Made by a program: the position numbers and the translations under genes. A model generated the notes under the pieces. That model saw only the letters and a program-made list of their open reading frames with translations, was not told the origin of the DNA and ran no database searches. Below are positions 1-10,229 of a DNA stretch of 28,025 nt, in pieces. This DNA is from CAZAQS01 sp964486825 (GTDB taxonomy: Bacteria > Chloroflexota > Anaerolineae > Anaerolineales > UBA4823), in NCBI GenBank assembly GCA_964486825.1, contig CAZAQS010000034.1, positions 1 through 28,025 of the forward strand. Reading direction: 5' to 3'. Position 1 is the first letter of the stretch, and every line of letters begins with the position of its first letter.

Positions 1-1929
1 AGTGACGCCTTTCTCTGGATCGTACTCCATTTCAACGTATTTCTTCTTTTTCTTTTTCTTCTTACGACCCGTTTCTTCTTCCTCTTCTTCCTCTTCACCG
101 GTATCGATCATATCCAAGACTTCCGGCTTGAGTGCGAAGAGCTCATCCAACGAAGTGGGAAGTTCTTCCTCTTCTTCTGCTGGCGCTTCCTCTACAGGTT
201 CGCCAGCTTCCGCTTCAGCCTCAGCTGCTTCCTCTGTTACGGCTTCGGCTTCAACAGCCTCCGGAGCCTCGACGACCTCAGCTTCCGTTTCAACCGCTTC
301 GACAGCAGCTTCGGCTTCAGGAACTTCAACCCCGGCTTCCGTCTCTACCTCACCAAGCGCCTCAACCACTTCAACTTCTTCCTCAGCGACGGGCTCAACT
401 TCTGCTTCCGGCTCTGCTTCTGTAACTTCTTCAGGTGGCGTAATGGCCTGCAAGACTTGTTCGATCTCAAGCATGGCTTTCGGGCCAATACCACTCAAAG
501 CCAGGATTGCATCGGCATCCGTAGACATTTGGTAGATCAGGTCCCCAGCATTTTGATAGCCAGATTCCTGGAGCAGGTTACGTACTCGCTCGGAAAGTTC
601 AAGCTCGTCGAGAGAGATTTCAAAAGCAGCTTCCGGAACAAGCGAGCGAGCAGCCTTCTCCCGATCTTGCTTGGCTTTCTCATCTTCCATGCGCTGGCGC
701 ATCAGACCACGCTCAACTCGATCTACAAACTGGCTAAGCGTATGGTATTCCTCTGGGGTTACCGGGCGGCCTTCGGCCTTTTTCGCCAGGATACCTTCCA
801 CCAGAGGCATAACTTCCTCTTCTTCAGGCACCATAAAGGCGTATTCGGCCATATTCTGCAGCTTATAAAGCGCATCGCTGGCTGCTTCCGGCAAGCTTTT
901 GATATCAATTCGCCATGAAGTCAGCTTCGCCGCCAGGCGTGCGTTTTGGCCATCGCGTCCGATTGCCAGGCTTAACTGGTCTTCTGGAACAACTACCGTG
1001 GCAGTTTTGGCGCCCTTGGCGTGTTCGTTGAGATAAACCCCGGTTACCCTGGCGGGGCTAAGCGCTTTAGCAATAAAAGCCGCCGGGTCTGCATTCCATT
1101 CAATGACATCGATCTTTTCATCATTCAGCTCGCGGACGATAGCCTGTATCCGGACACCCCGGATACCTACACAAGCGCCAACAGGGTCCACCCCTGCCTG
1201 AAGCGCTGCAACTGCCACTTTCGATCGCTGGCCCGGTTCTCGAGAAATCGAGCGTATTTCTACCAGCCCATGATAGATTTCAGGGACTTCGTTTTCCAAC
1301 AGGCGGCGCAGGAAATTTCGGTGAGCCCGAGACAATATGATCTGAGGCCCTCTAGGAGTATGCTTGACCTCGAGCAATAGCGCCCGGACCCTGTCGTGGA
1401 CGCGAAAACGCTCGTTTGGGATCATCTGGTTGCGAGGCATGGTGCCTTCCGCTTTCATATCCAACCCAAGCGTCACCCCTTGCGGTCCGATCGCCTGCAC
1501 GACTCCGTTGACAGTCTCTCCGAGCTGCTTGCTGTAATGGCTCAATTGCGAGTCCCGCTCGGCCTCTCGGATACGCTGCTGGATCACCTGGCGAGCAGTT
1601 TGGGCTGCCACACGTCCAAAATCCTTGGGGGTTGATTCAACCAGGACCATGCCGCCCAGCTCTGCCTCAGGGTCATATTTCAAAGCATCGTCTAGCGAGA
1701 CTTCCGTGCGAGAGTCTTGAACGACCTCTACAATTTCTTTCTCTGCAAATATTGACACTTTGCCGGTCTCAGAATCAATCTTGGCTTTCACATCCTGCGC
1801 GTTGGAAGCATTAACCGCTCTCCGGTAGGCCGAAACCATGGCTGCCTCAAGGGCTTCCAGGATCACGTCCCTCGGTAGCTGCTTCTCTTCCAAAACTTCG
1901 TTGAAAGCCAAAACAAAATCGTTTTTCAT
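1..1929 (-). CDS. nusA: Transcription termination/antitermination factor NusA (3' end beyond window)
   Basis: NusA binds RNA polymerase and nascent RNA and modulates pausing, termination and antitermination. I translated the minus strand from ATG at 1929; the frame is open to base 1, so 643 residues are visible and the C-terminus is missing. Seen in order: N-terminal RNAP-binding domain (about 1-125), an S1 domain (about 135-200), KH1 with GIRG near residue 255, KH2 with GRDGQN near 325, and a helix-hairpin-helix segment (about 445-490, with SGIGPKA near 480). This is followed by about 115 residues dominated by Glu, Ala and Val, a run of Glu, then eight consecutive Lys near 622-631. The acidic/lysine tail is an extension beyond the usual NusA core. 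GGAG lies 11 nt before the ATG; an ATG 9 nt further upstream is in frame but followed at once by TGA. rimP, the common upstream neighbour, is absent. Confidence 0.96.
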   Translation of the reverse strand, partial: MKNDFVLAFNEVLEEKQLPRDVILEALEAAMVSAYRRAVNASNAQDVKAKIDSETGKVSIFAEKEIVEVVQDSRTEVSLDDALKYDPEAELGGMVLVESTPKDFGRVAAQTARQVIQQRIREAERDSQLSHYSKQLGETVNGVVQAIGPQGVTLGLDMKAEGTMPRNQMIPNERFRVHDRVRALLLEVKHTPRGPQIILSRAHRNFLRRLLENEVPEIYHGLVEIRSISREPGQRSKVAVAALQAGVDPVGACVGIRGVRIQAIVRELNDEKIDVIEWNADPAAFIAKALSPARVTGVYLNEHAKGAKTATVVVPEDQLSLAIGRDGQNARLAAKLTSWRIDIKSLPEAASDALYKLQNMAEYAFMVPEEEEVMPLVEGILAKKAEGRPVTPEEYHTLSQFVDRVERGLMRQRMEDEKAKQDREKAARSLVPEAAFEISLDELELSERVRNLLQESGYQNAGDLIYQMSTDADAILALSGIGPKAMLEIEQVLQAITPPEEVTEAEPEAEVEPVAEEEVEVVEALGEVETEAGVEVPEAEAAVEAVETEAEVVEAPEAVEAEAVTEEAAEAEAEAGEPVEEAPAEEEEELPTSLDELFALKPEVLDMIDTGEEEEEEEETGRKKKKKKKKYVEMEYDPEKGVT

Positions 1930-1986
1930 ACTTCACATTTCTCCAAATTCATTCCACCGGGGGTGGGCGTAGGGCTCTATATGCAA

Positions 1987-2011
1987 GAAAAGTGGGAACG
2001 ACCCACTTTTC
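1987..2011 (-). promoter_or_regulatory. nusA leader hairpin
   Basis: A perfect 10-bp inverted repeat (GAAAAGTGGG, 5-nt loop, CCCACTTTTC) lies in the predicted 5' leader of nusA, about 60 nt before the start codon. No T-tract follows it on the minus strand, so it is not a classical terminator. A role in NusA autoregulation or mRNA stability is only an inference. Confidence 0.5.
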
Positions 2012-2041
2012 GACAAGAACACACCTCGCTACCCCCCACAC

Positions 2042-2077
2042 GTACCTGATTCTAGCACGGATATTATTAACATGCAA
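2042..2077 (-). promoter_or_regulatory. nusA promoter
   Basis: On the minus strand TTGCAT (2077-2072) is separated by exactly 17 nt from TAGAAT (2054-2049), a good sigma70-type match. Transcription would start near 2042, giving a leader of about 110 nt. The site lies between nusA and the GNAT gene, so nusA appears to start its own transcript. Confidence 0.65.
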
Positions 2078-2130
2078 GGGTTTATTACATATAATGTGGA
2101 AATATTCAATATATACAGCTAAAACAAGAT

Positions 2131-2714
2131 CTATTTACTTCCCCCATATAGCTCTTTTTGCATCCTCCAGGCTGGCTCGTTGACATTCTGGCGCCGTCCG
2201 TGCTGGTCATAGAAAGACCATTGGCCTGGATCCGAGCCAATAACGCGGTAACCAAGCCGCTCATAAAGCAATCGGGCACGCTGGTTATCTTGACCTACAT
2301 TTAAATTCACGATGCTATAACCTCTCTGGATCAGGTCTCTCTCGGCGATTTCAAGCAACTTTGTTCCTATGCCCTTGCTTTGGTAGGCAGGCCTGACCCG
2401 GAAACCATAGATATAAGCGCTGGTCTCGCCATCCGCCAGCTCTCTACGGTCGCTTCTCAGGTGTACGAACAATTGCCCGACCAAACCTACATCGCTGAGC
2501 TCAGCAATCCAAATAATGGCCTGTCCCAGCTCAGAAGAGCGGTAAGCTTCTGAATATAAGCGCCGGAAATGGGAGAACTCCCCATCCCATTCAAGCGATA
2601 ACAAGTCCGGGCGAAGCGCATGGCGGAAGGTGACGCGGGCCAGCAGCGGAGAAATCCCTTGATCTACCATTGAGCCAACCGGAGGTTGACGGAACAACTT
2701 AGATATTCGATCCA

Positions 2715-2715
<1 letters not shown>
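2131..2715 (-). CDS. GNAT-family N-acetyltransferase
   Basis: A GCN5-related acetyltransferase that would transfer acetyl from acetyl-CoA to an unidentified amine; substrate unknown. The acetyl-CoA-binding motif A is visible as RPAYQSKGIGTKLLE (the Q/RxxGxG/A loop), preceded by the beta strand AYIYGFRV and followed by the motif B region LNVGQDNQRARLLYERLGY typical of GNAT ends. I prefer ATG at 2715 (194 residues): its first base is the last base of the upstream gene's TAA (TAATG), which suggests translational coupling. An in-frame ATG at 2736 would add seven residues but has no better ribosome binding site. The gene lies directly downstream of, and is probably co-transcribed with, the tRNA nucleotidyltransferase fusion. 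Whether the two functions are linked (for example RNA or protein acetylation) cannot be told. Confidence 0.88.
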
Positions 2716-5381
<2,666 letters not shown>

Positions 5382-5465
5382 ACGCCTTTAATCGATCCAA
5401 CTGTCCGCACATAACCTCGTACAGCTTCTGGCAATTCACTCCATGACAATTGTAATATACTTGGT

Positions 5466-5483
5466 ACGGATCAAGTGAAATTG
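5466..5483. promoter_or_regulatory. Imperfect dyad in divergent intergenic region
   Basis: The 180-bp space between the nucleotidyltransferase fusion (minus) and the small unknown gene (plus) holds a dyad with arms ACTTG and CAAGT around an 8-nt centre near 5460-5480. It could be an operator for the divergent pair, but five base pairs are weak evidence. A possible plus-strand promoter, TTGGAA (5481-5486) and TATCAT (5503-5508) with 16-nt spacing, lies next to it. Confidence 0.2.
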
Positions 5484-5561
5484 GAAATCCTGCTTTCACA
5501 GATATCATCGCCACAAGATTGCAAGCGGGAGCATATGATTTGAGAAAAGAAAAAGAAGATT

Positions 5562-5771
5562 ATGAACGATGAAGACTTTCTAGAAAACTTGTGGAGAGAT
5601 CTACTTTCCAGGGATGCTGTCAAAGTACAAGAGGCCTTTTCCCACCTCGAAACCCAGGAACAGCAAGCCATCCTGAAACATCTGGAACGGATGGAGGTTG
5701 AGGATGGCTGGCATCCTGAGCAGCGTGCTTCGGCCCGGGCAGCCCTGGAAGCTCTGGCGTCCTTCCAATAA
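5562..5771 (+). CDS. Small conserved-looking protein of unknown function (69 aa)
   Basis: I do not recognise a named family. The protein is short, acidic and predicted to be almost wholly helical, beginning MNDEDFLENLWRDLLSR, with heptad-like helices (VQEAFSHLETQEQQAILKHL) and the loop EDGWHPEQ before a final helix. There is no signal peptide, membrane segment or cysteine. Reasons to call it real: ATG at 5562 follows an AGAAGA-type Shine-Dalgarno element, codon use and amino-acid balance look coding, it fills an otherwise empty slot in the right orientation, and it ends 69 nt before the MazG-like gene. It may be co-transcribed with that gene. The helical pattern would suit a small adaptor or dimerising protein, which is inference only. 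Confidence 0.7.
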   Translation: MNDEDFLENLWRDLLSRDAVKVQEAFSHLETQEQQAILKHLERMEVEDGWHPEQRASARAALEALASFQ

Positions 5772-5782
5772 GCAGCTTAATA

Positions 5783-5813
5783 CGATCTCGCCTTACTTTT
5801 CCGGGCGAGATCG
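5783..5813 (+). promoter_or_regulatory. Intercistronic hairpin
   Basis: A perfect 10-bp stem (CGATCTCGCC / GGCGAGATCG) with an 11-nt loop lies between the 69-residue gene and the MazG-like gene. No T-run follows on either strand. It could be a weak terminator, an RNase processing signal or an mRNA-stability element. Confidence 0.4.
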
Positions 5814-5825
5814 GTGAAGAGCAGT

Positions 5826-5831
5826 TATAAT
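5826..5831 (+). promoter_or_regulatory. Possible -10 element of a leaderless mazG-like transcript
   Basis: A perfect TATAAT sits with its last base 9 nt before ATG 5841, so transcription from it would begin almost at the start codon. There is no convincing -35 hexamer and no Shine-Dalgarno sequence before the ATG. A leaderless mRNA would explain this, but a chance match is possible. Confidence 0.3.
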
Positions 5832-5840
5832 CAACAACCA

Positions 5841-6179
5841 ATGGATATCAAAGAACTCACTCAAGAAATGCACAATTTCGTGGGATCTCAAGGTTGGTAC
5901 CAGCCGGAAAGTCCTAAACCACAGTCCTTGCGTAACCTGGCCATCTCGCTCAACCTGGAAGCAGCTGAGGTGCTCGAACATTTTCAGTGGAATGAAGACC
6001 TGCATAACCCGCAGGCCCTGGCTGATGAGCTGGCGGACGTGGCGCTTTACCTGTTACAGCTGGCGAGCATCTCCGGAATCGATCTCGAGCAGGCCATCTT
6101 AGAGAAGTTGCATAAGAACTACAATCGCAAATGGGATCTAGGTGCTGAGCCTGGCGGAGCAAGGCCAGGCAGTTCGTAA
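5841..6179 (+). CDS. MazG-like nucleotide pyrophosphohydrolase (RS21-C6/dCTPase type)
   Basis: A 112-residue member of the all-alpha NTP pyrophosphatase superfamily, which hydrolyses (d)NTPs to monophosphate and pyrophosphate and is usually seen as house-cleaning. The Mg-binding glutamate/aspartate pattern is visible: ExxE in NLEAAEVLEHFQW (Glu40, Glu43, Glu46) and ExxD in ELADVALYLL (Glu63, Asp66). The conserved N-terminal QGWYQPESPKPQSLRNLA region and the C-terminal KNYNRKW are typical of the small dCTPase-like branch. I use ATG 5841; a GTG at 5814 is in frame but would put 9 poorly conserved residues in front. The tail after residue 100 (Gly, Pro, Ala-rich) looks disordered. The next gene is 45 nt downstream on the same strand. 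Confidence 0.92.
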   Translation: MDIKELTQEMHNFVGSQGWYQPESPKPQSLRNLAISLNLEAAEVLEHFQWNEDLHNPQALADELADVALYLLQLASISGIDLEQAILEKLHKNYNRKWDLGAEPGGARPGSS

Positions 6180-6224
6180 AGCGGTATTGATCGCAGGTAG
6201 AACAGGCAAAATACGATACCCACC

Positions 6225-7301
6225 ATGCAATCTAGCTCTATCCTAGAAGAAGCACGCCCGTGGCCATTTAGCAGGGCACAACTGACTGCCGGCCTTCGCC
6301 GGTATACAGCTGATAACCGGCTTTCCATTAGAGAAATCAAGGAGTTTGACCTTCCCCTACTGCGACCATCTATTGGCCGGATCCGTGGCATCCACGTGAA
6401 TTGCCAGACAAGCAGCGGGCAACAAAAGTACGACCTGGTCCTCAAAGAACCTCAAGGAACCACCCGGGCAGGTATGGCGGGAGCCGGACGGCGGGAAGTC
6501 TCGTTTTACATTACACTGGGCGAACAGGTCCCCATTGAAATACCCCGGGTCTTGGCCACGCAACCTGAGGGGGACTGGATGCTCTTAGAACATTTTCCTA
6601 CTGGGCCGACCCCAGAAGACTGGAATGCTGGTGAGTATTATCTCGCTATCGACCAGCTGGTCCTGCTGCACGAGCGTTTCTGGTCATTGGATGAATACCT
6701 GGACATTTATAATTGGTTGGGCCGGCCCCTGACACGCGACTTCGAGATTTTCGTGCAGGCAGCTGCTTTCGGGGTGGACCAATTTATGGGATTAAGCCCG
6801 GCTTCTATATTCACCCAGGATCCAGGGTTCTTAATTATGTTGAAGGGTCTTATCGCTCAAGCCGGTGCGATCGCCGAGGAGTTGAGAAACCTGCCATTCA
6901 CACTGATACATGGAGATTACTGGCCTGGAAACCTGCAGGCTTTGCCAGAAGGCCGGCTGATCGCTTATGACTGGCAGCATGTTAGCTTAGGCCCGGGGAT
7001 TCTAGACCTGGTCAAGTTCTTTCAGGTTTCCCGCTGGGGATTTTCACCCCTGCCTGTATCCCAACCGGAGCTGGCCAACCGGTATCGTGAAAAGATCCTG
7101 GAAAAGAACGGAGTATGCTGGGAGGATAACTTTTGGCAGAAACAATGGGATTATGCCTTACTTTGGATTTTCCTGACCGATTGGGTAGACTTGTTAGCCA
7201 AAATACCCACCCCGATCGTTGAAACCCGCCAGGCAGAAATCGCCTCCATTTGGTTGGAGCCAGTTTCCCAAGCATATTTTCGCTGGCTGAAAGAGTCGTG
7301 A
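6225..7301 (+). CDS. Phosphotransferase with aminoglycoside-phosphotransferase (APH/choline kinase-like) fold
   Basis: A 358-residue soluble kinase-like protein. It has the nucleotide-binding lysine in DLVLKEP (Lys74), the catalytic Brenner motif HGDYWPGN (229-236: His229, Asp231, Asn236) and the metal-binding aspartate in IAYDWQ (Asp249). The family phosphorylates small molecules such as aminoglycosides, choline, homoserine or sugars; the substrate cannot be read from sequence. In this context it is more likely a metabolic kinase than a resistance gene. The ATG at 6225 has no clear Shine-Dalgarno element; TTGATC (6187-6192) and TACGAT (6212-6217) with a long 19-nt spacer might be a weak promoter placing the start of transcription next to the ATG. 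The stop is one base before the next start, so it is coupled to the LOG-family gene. Confidence 0.88.
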   Translation: MQSSSILEEARPWPFSRAQLTAGLRRYTADNRLSIREIKEFDLPLLRPSIGRIRGIHVNCQTSSGQQKYDLVLKEPQGTTRAGMAGAGRREVSFYITLGEQVPIEIPRVLATQPEGDWMLLEHFPTGPTPEDWNAGEYYLAIDQLVLLHERFWSLDEYLDIYNWLGRPLTRDFEIFVQAAAFGVDQFMGLSPASIFTQDPGFLIMLKGLIAQAGAIAEELRNLPFTLIHGDYWPGNLQALPEGRLIAYDWQHVSLGPGILDLVKFFQVSRWGFSPLPVSQPELANRYREKILEKNGVCWEDNFWQKQWDYALLWIFLTDWVDLLAKIPTPIVETRQAEIASIWLEPVSQAYFRWLKES

Positions 7302-7302
7302 C

Positions 7303-7863
7303 ATGAGCACACAATTCGTAACTGTATTCGGAGGATCAAGTCCTAAACCTGGGGAGCATGCTTACCAGCAAGCCCAACGTTTGGGCGCCCTTCTTGGGAA
7401 GGCCGGCTACACCGTTCTAACCGGCGGCTATATCGGGACGATGGAAGCCGTTTCTCGCGGAGCAGCCGAAGCTGGCGGAAATGTCATCGGGGTAACGTGT
7501 GGGGAAATTGAAGCCTGGCGCCCAGGTGGGGCAAATGCCTGGGTAACCGAAGAACGGCGTTTTCCCACTCTGAGGGAGCGACTGTTTACGCTTATCGATA
7601 CCTGTCATGCTGCCATTGCCTTACCAGGAGGCCCTGGGACGTTAACCGAAATTTCTCTAATGTGGAACCAGATGATCACCCATAGCCTTTCACCCCGCCC
7701 ATTGATCTTGGTTGGTCCGGGTTGGAAAGCCACCTTCAAAGCTTTTTTTGAACACCAGGAAGCTTACATTCCCCTCTCTCAACGAAAATTCTTAATATTT
7801 TGTAGCGATGTTGAGGAGGCGTATAAATGCCTGCAAGATAGCGCCGGCAAACAAATCACATGA
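7303..7863 (+). CDS. LOG-family protein (nucleotide-binding, Rossmann-like; TIGR00725-type)
   Basis: A 186-residue protein of the LONELY GUY / lysine-decarboxylase-like superfamily. Visible signatures are the N-terminal VTVFGGSSP strand-loop, the LTGGYIGTMEAVSRGA motif (39-54) and the phosphoribosyl-binding PGGPGTLTE (108-116), where true LOG enzymes have PGGxGTxxE. Family members release free bases from nucleoside monophosphates (cytokinin activation in plants, purine nucleotide 5'-phosphoribohydrolases in bacteria); others only bind nucleotides. ATG 7303 follows the phosphotransferase TGA by one nucleotide, so the two are probably translated together, and a MazG-like enzyme lies upstream. 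A shared nucleotide clean-up role is plausible but inferred. Confidence 0.9.
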   Translation: MSTQFVTVFGGSSPKPGEHAYQQAQRLGALLGKAGYTVLTGGYIGTMEAVSRGAAEAGGNVIGVTCGEIEAWRPGGANAWVTEERRFPTLRERLFTLIDTCHAAIALPGGPGTLTEISLMWNQMITHSLSPRPLILVGPGWKATFKAFFEHQEAYIPLSQRKFLIFCSDVEEAYKCLQDSAGKQIT

Positions 7864-7884
7864 TGAAAGCAGAAATTTACCTCC

Positions 7885-9330
7885 ATGACGAACGATAAAC
7901 TCCCCTCTCGCAAAGAAAATTTCTCAGAATGGTACAACCAGCTTGTCCTAAAAGCCGAGTTGGCTGATTATGCTCCGGTCCGCGGATGTATGATCGTCAG
8001 GCCTTACGGCTGGGCGCTTTGGGAAAATATCCAGGCTGCTCTCGACCGCAGGTTCAAAGCCACCGGTCATGTAAACGCTGCCTTTCCGCTCTTGATCCCG
8101 ATGTCCTTTCTGGAAAAAGAAAAAGAGCACGTGGAAGGCTTTTCACCTGAGCTGGCGGTTGTGACCATCGGGGGCGGCGAAAAGCTGGAAGAGCCGCTGA
8201 TCATCCGCCCGACCTCCGAAACCATTATTGGCTATATGTATTCTAAGTGGATCAAATCCTACCGGGACCTACCCGTTTTGATCAACCAATGGGGCAACGT
8301 CGTGCGATGGGAGATGCGCACAAAACTATTCTTGCGCACACTGGAGTTTTATTGGCAAGAAGGACATACCGCTCACGCTACCGCAGAAGAAGCCGAGCAA
8401 GAAACACTCGGCATGCTGGATGTTTATGCAGATTTTGCCATCAACGATGCAGCAGTGCCGGTTGTCCCTGGCGTCAAAACCGAAAGTGAAAAATTCGCCG
8501 GAGCGGTTCGATCGACCACCATTGAAGCCATGATGGGTGATACAAGGGCGCTCCAGTCAGGTACTTCTCATTTCCTTGGTCAAAATTTTGCCAAAGCTTT
8601 CGATATCCAATACCTGGACTGGAACAACGAGCTCCAGCATGTCTGGACGACTTCCTGGGGTCTCTCCACTCGTTTTGTTGGCGCTATTATCATGACCCAT
8701 GGAGACGATCAGGGGCTGATCTTGCCACCCAAGTTGGCGCCCACCCAGGTGGTGATCGTTCCGATTTACAAAAATGACGAAGAAAAATCCAGCGTTATGC
8801 CGGTGGCCGAGCAAGTAAGAACAGAGCTGCTGGATAGCCCGAACGCCTTCCGAGTCCATTTGGATACCCGGGATGAGGTCACACCAGGTTTCAAATTTAA
8901 CGATTGGGAGATGCGCGGCATCCCACTACGCTTAGAAATTGGCCCAAAGGATGTGGCCAATAATGCGGTAGCATTTGCCCGCCGGGATATGCCCGGCAAA
9001 GCCGGTAAATCATTCGTTGGTCGCGACCAGTTGCTACCCCGGGTAAGCACGGCCTTAGACACGATCCAGACCTCTCTTTTCAACCGGGCTCTAGAATTCC
9101 GCAAAGCCAACACCTACGAACCCGAGAATTATTCTGATTTCAAACAGGTCGTCCAGAAGGGTTGGGCTTATACCTGGTTCTGCAACCAGGCTGATTGCGA
9201 GGCGAAAATCAAGGAAGAAACCAAAGCCACGGCACGCTGTATTCCCTTAGAGCAGCCTGGAGGCCGGGGGCCATGCATCTCTTGTGGACAGACCTCATCG
9301 GTGAAAGTATATTTTGCCCGGGCTTACTAA
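7885..9330 (+). CDS. proS: Proline--tRNA ligase, class 3 (archaeal/eukaryotic type)
   Basis: Class II aminoacyl-tRNA synthetase charging tRNA(Pro). The 481-residue length and lack of the editing insertion place it in the ProS type 3 group. Motif 2 is visible as RWEMRTKLFLRTLEFYWQEGHTAHAT (from 141), preceded by the RPTSETIIGYM region (108-118) that binds ATP and proline; motif 3 lies around TTSWGLSTRFVGAIIMTHGD. The anticodon-binding domain follows (QVVIVPIYK onward). The C-terminal zinc-binding domain has Cys433-x4-Cys438 and Cys464-x2-Cys467, with an extra Cys452, and ends in the usual aromatic Tyr. ATG 7885 has no strong Shine-Dalgarno sequence; the start is supported by the conserved N-terminal FSEWYNQLVLKAELADYAPVRGCM. 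It lies 21 nt after the LOG gene, so read-through is likely. Confidence 0.97.
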   Translation: MTNDKLPSRKENFSEWYNQLVLKAELADYAPVRGCMIVRPYGWALWENIQAALDRRFKATGHVNAAFPLLIPMSFLEKEKEHVEGFSPELAVVTIGGGEKLEEPLIIRPTSETIIGYMYSKWIKSYRDLPVLINQWGNVVRWEMRTKLFLRTLEFYWQEGHTAHATAEEAEQETLGMLDVYADFAINDAAVPVVPGVKTESEKFAGAVRSTTIEAMMGDTRALQSGTSHFLGQNFAKAFDIQYLDWNNELQHVWTTSWGLSTRFVGAIIMTHGDDQGLILPPKLAPTQVVIVPIYKNDEEKSSVMPVAEQVRTELLDSPNAFRVHLDTRDEVTPGFKFNDWEMRGIPLRLEIGPKDVANNAVAFARRDMPGKAGKSFVGRDQLLPRVSTALDTIQTSLFNRALEFRKANTYEPENYSDFKQVVQKGWAYTWFCNQADCEAKIKEETKATARCIPLEQPGGRGPCISCGQTSSVKVYFARAY

Positions 9331-9379
9331 CTCCCGCGCGTCTGCAAAAGTAAAACCAATTCATAAAATGCAGATCTGA

Positions 9380-10174
9380 ATGCCAGCCATCCAGCTTTCT
9401 CGTCTGAAGATCCAGGCAGCTCGATTGGCCGATCTGATCCCCAATCCGGCCCTCTTCGTGCGCAGCCTGCGCACGATCCTGGAATACTATTCAGACCGCA
9501 CACACCGCCCAGGCCAATCCGGCGAGCCTCCCCCTTTGCTGCCATCTTTCAACGTGCCTTCTCCCGTTCTCAGACAGGTCCTACGTGAGCTGGCCCCAGC
9601 GCTTTCTACTGACCAAAACCAGGGCCTGGCCCTTTGCGATGCGCTTTGGGAGCAAGAGCAATTCGAATGCCGGCTGTTGGCTGCCCGGATTTTAGGCCTT
9701 CTACCCATTGAACCGCTGGAACCGGTTTATGAGCGCCTGCGGGTTTGGGTCATGGAAGATGAAGAAAGAGTCCTCACAGAACTGTTGAGGCAGGGACTCA
9801 CCAGGTGGAAGAATGAGGCACCCAACAGTTACCTTCTACAGATAAGCGAATGGCTGAAAAGTTCTAGCTTTAGGGAACAGAAACTGGGCCTTAAGGCTTT
9901 GCTGCCGTTGATCGAGGACCATTCCTTCAATAATTTGCCCATCCTATACCGAGTCCTGAATCCTCTAGTGCGAGTCGCTCCTTCTCAAATCCGCCCCGAT
10001 CTTCTGCCGGTGCTCCGATCTCTTGCAAAGCGATCACCCAAAGAGACAGCCTACTTCTTACGCCACAATTTAAGCGCTCAAGATACCGCCTGGCTGACCC
10101 GCAAAATCCTGGCTGAATTTCCTGCCAGCTTACAAGATAACCTACGGGAGGCGATGAAGAACCCACAGGCGTAG
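9380..10174 (+). CDS. HEAT-repeat protein, possibly AlkD-like DNA alkylation repair family
   Basis: A 264-residue, all-helical protein. Repeated helical pairs are visible: ALCDALWEQEQFECRLLAARILGLL, VYERLRVWVMEDEERVLTELLRQ, REQKLGLKALLPLIED, and the C-terminal LPVLRSLAKRSPKETAYFLRHNLS. The LWEQEQFECRLLAARIL segment resembles the W-x-E-x-R-x-x-A pattern of AlkD/AlkC HEAT-like glycosylases, but I cannot identify the AlkD catalytic aspartate or the Trp pair with certainty, so a purely structural HEAT protein is equally possible. ATG 9380 lacks a good Shine-Dalgarno element. A TCTGCA / TGCAGA inverted repeat (9341-9346, 9369-9374) spans the gap after proS. The rpsO promoter begins only 20 nt after the stop. 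Confidence 0.75.
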   Translation: MPAIQLSRLKIQAARLADLIPNPALFVRSLRTILEYYSDRTHRPGQSGEPPPLLPSFNVPSPVLRQVLRELAPALSTDQNQGLALCDALWEQEQFECRLLAARILGLLPIEPLEPVYERLRVWVMEDEERVLTELLRQGLTRWKNEAPNSYLLQISEWLKSSSFREQKLGLKALLPLIEDHSFNNLPILYRVLNPLVRVAPSQIRPDLLPVLRSLAKRSPKETAYFLRHNLSAQDTAWLTRKILAEFPASLQDNLREAMKNPQA

Positions 10175-10192
10175 TTTTAGGGTAAACACTTG

Positions 10193-10229
10193 TTCTTACT
10201 TTCATTGGTTCTCTGGTATAATCACAATT
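10193..10229 (+). promoter_or_regulatory. rpsO promoter (extended -10)
   Basis: A perfect TATAAT (10217-10222) is preceded by TGG, making an extended -10 (TGnTATAAT). The best -35 candidate is TTCTTA (10193-10198, 18-nt spacing). Transcription would begin near 10229, giving a leader of about 90 nt before rpsO. Confidence 0.7.

Noticed and set aside
2..535. Serine/alanine-rich 177-residue plus-strand open frame
   Set aside because: It is the antisense shadow of the Glu/Ala/Val-rich C-terminal part of nusA; low-complexity codons read backwards give the Ser/Ala pattern.
5814..5840. GTG start for the MazG-like protein
   Set aside because: The added residues are not family-like and the codon abuts the intercistronic hairpin; ATG 5841 begins the conserved domain.
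6225..7301. Aminoglycoside resistance gene
   Set aside because: Only the broad kinase fold motifs match; the gene sits among housekeeping genes with no mobile element and no subclass-specific signature.
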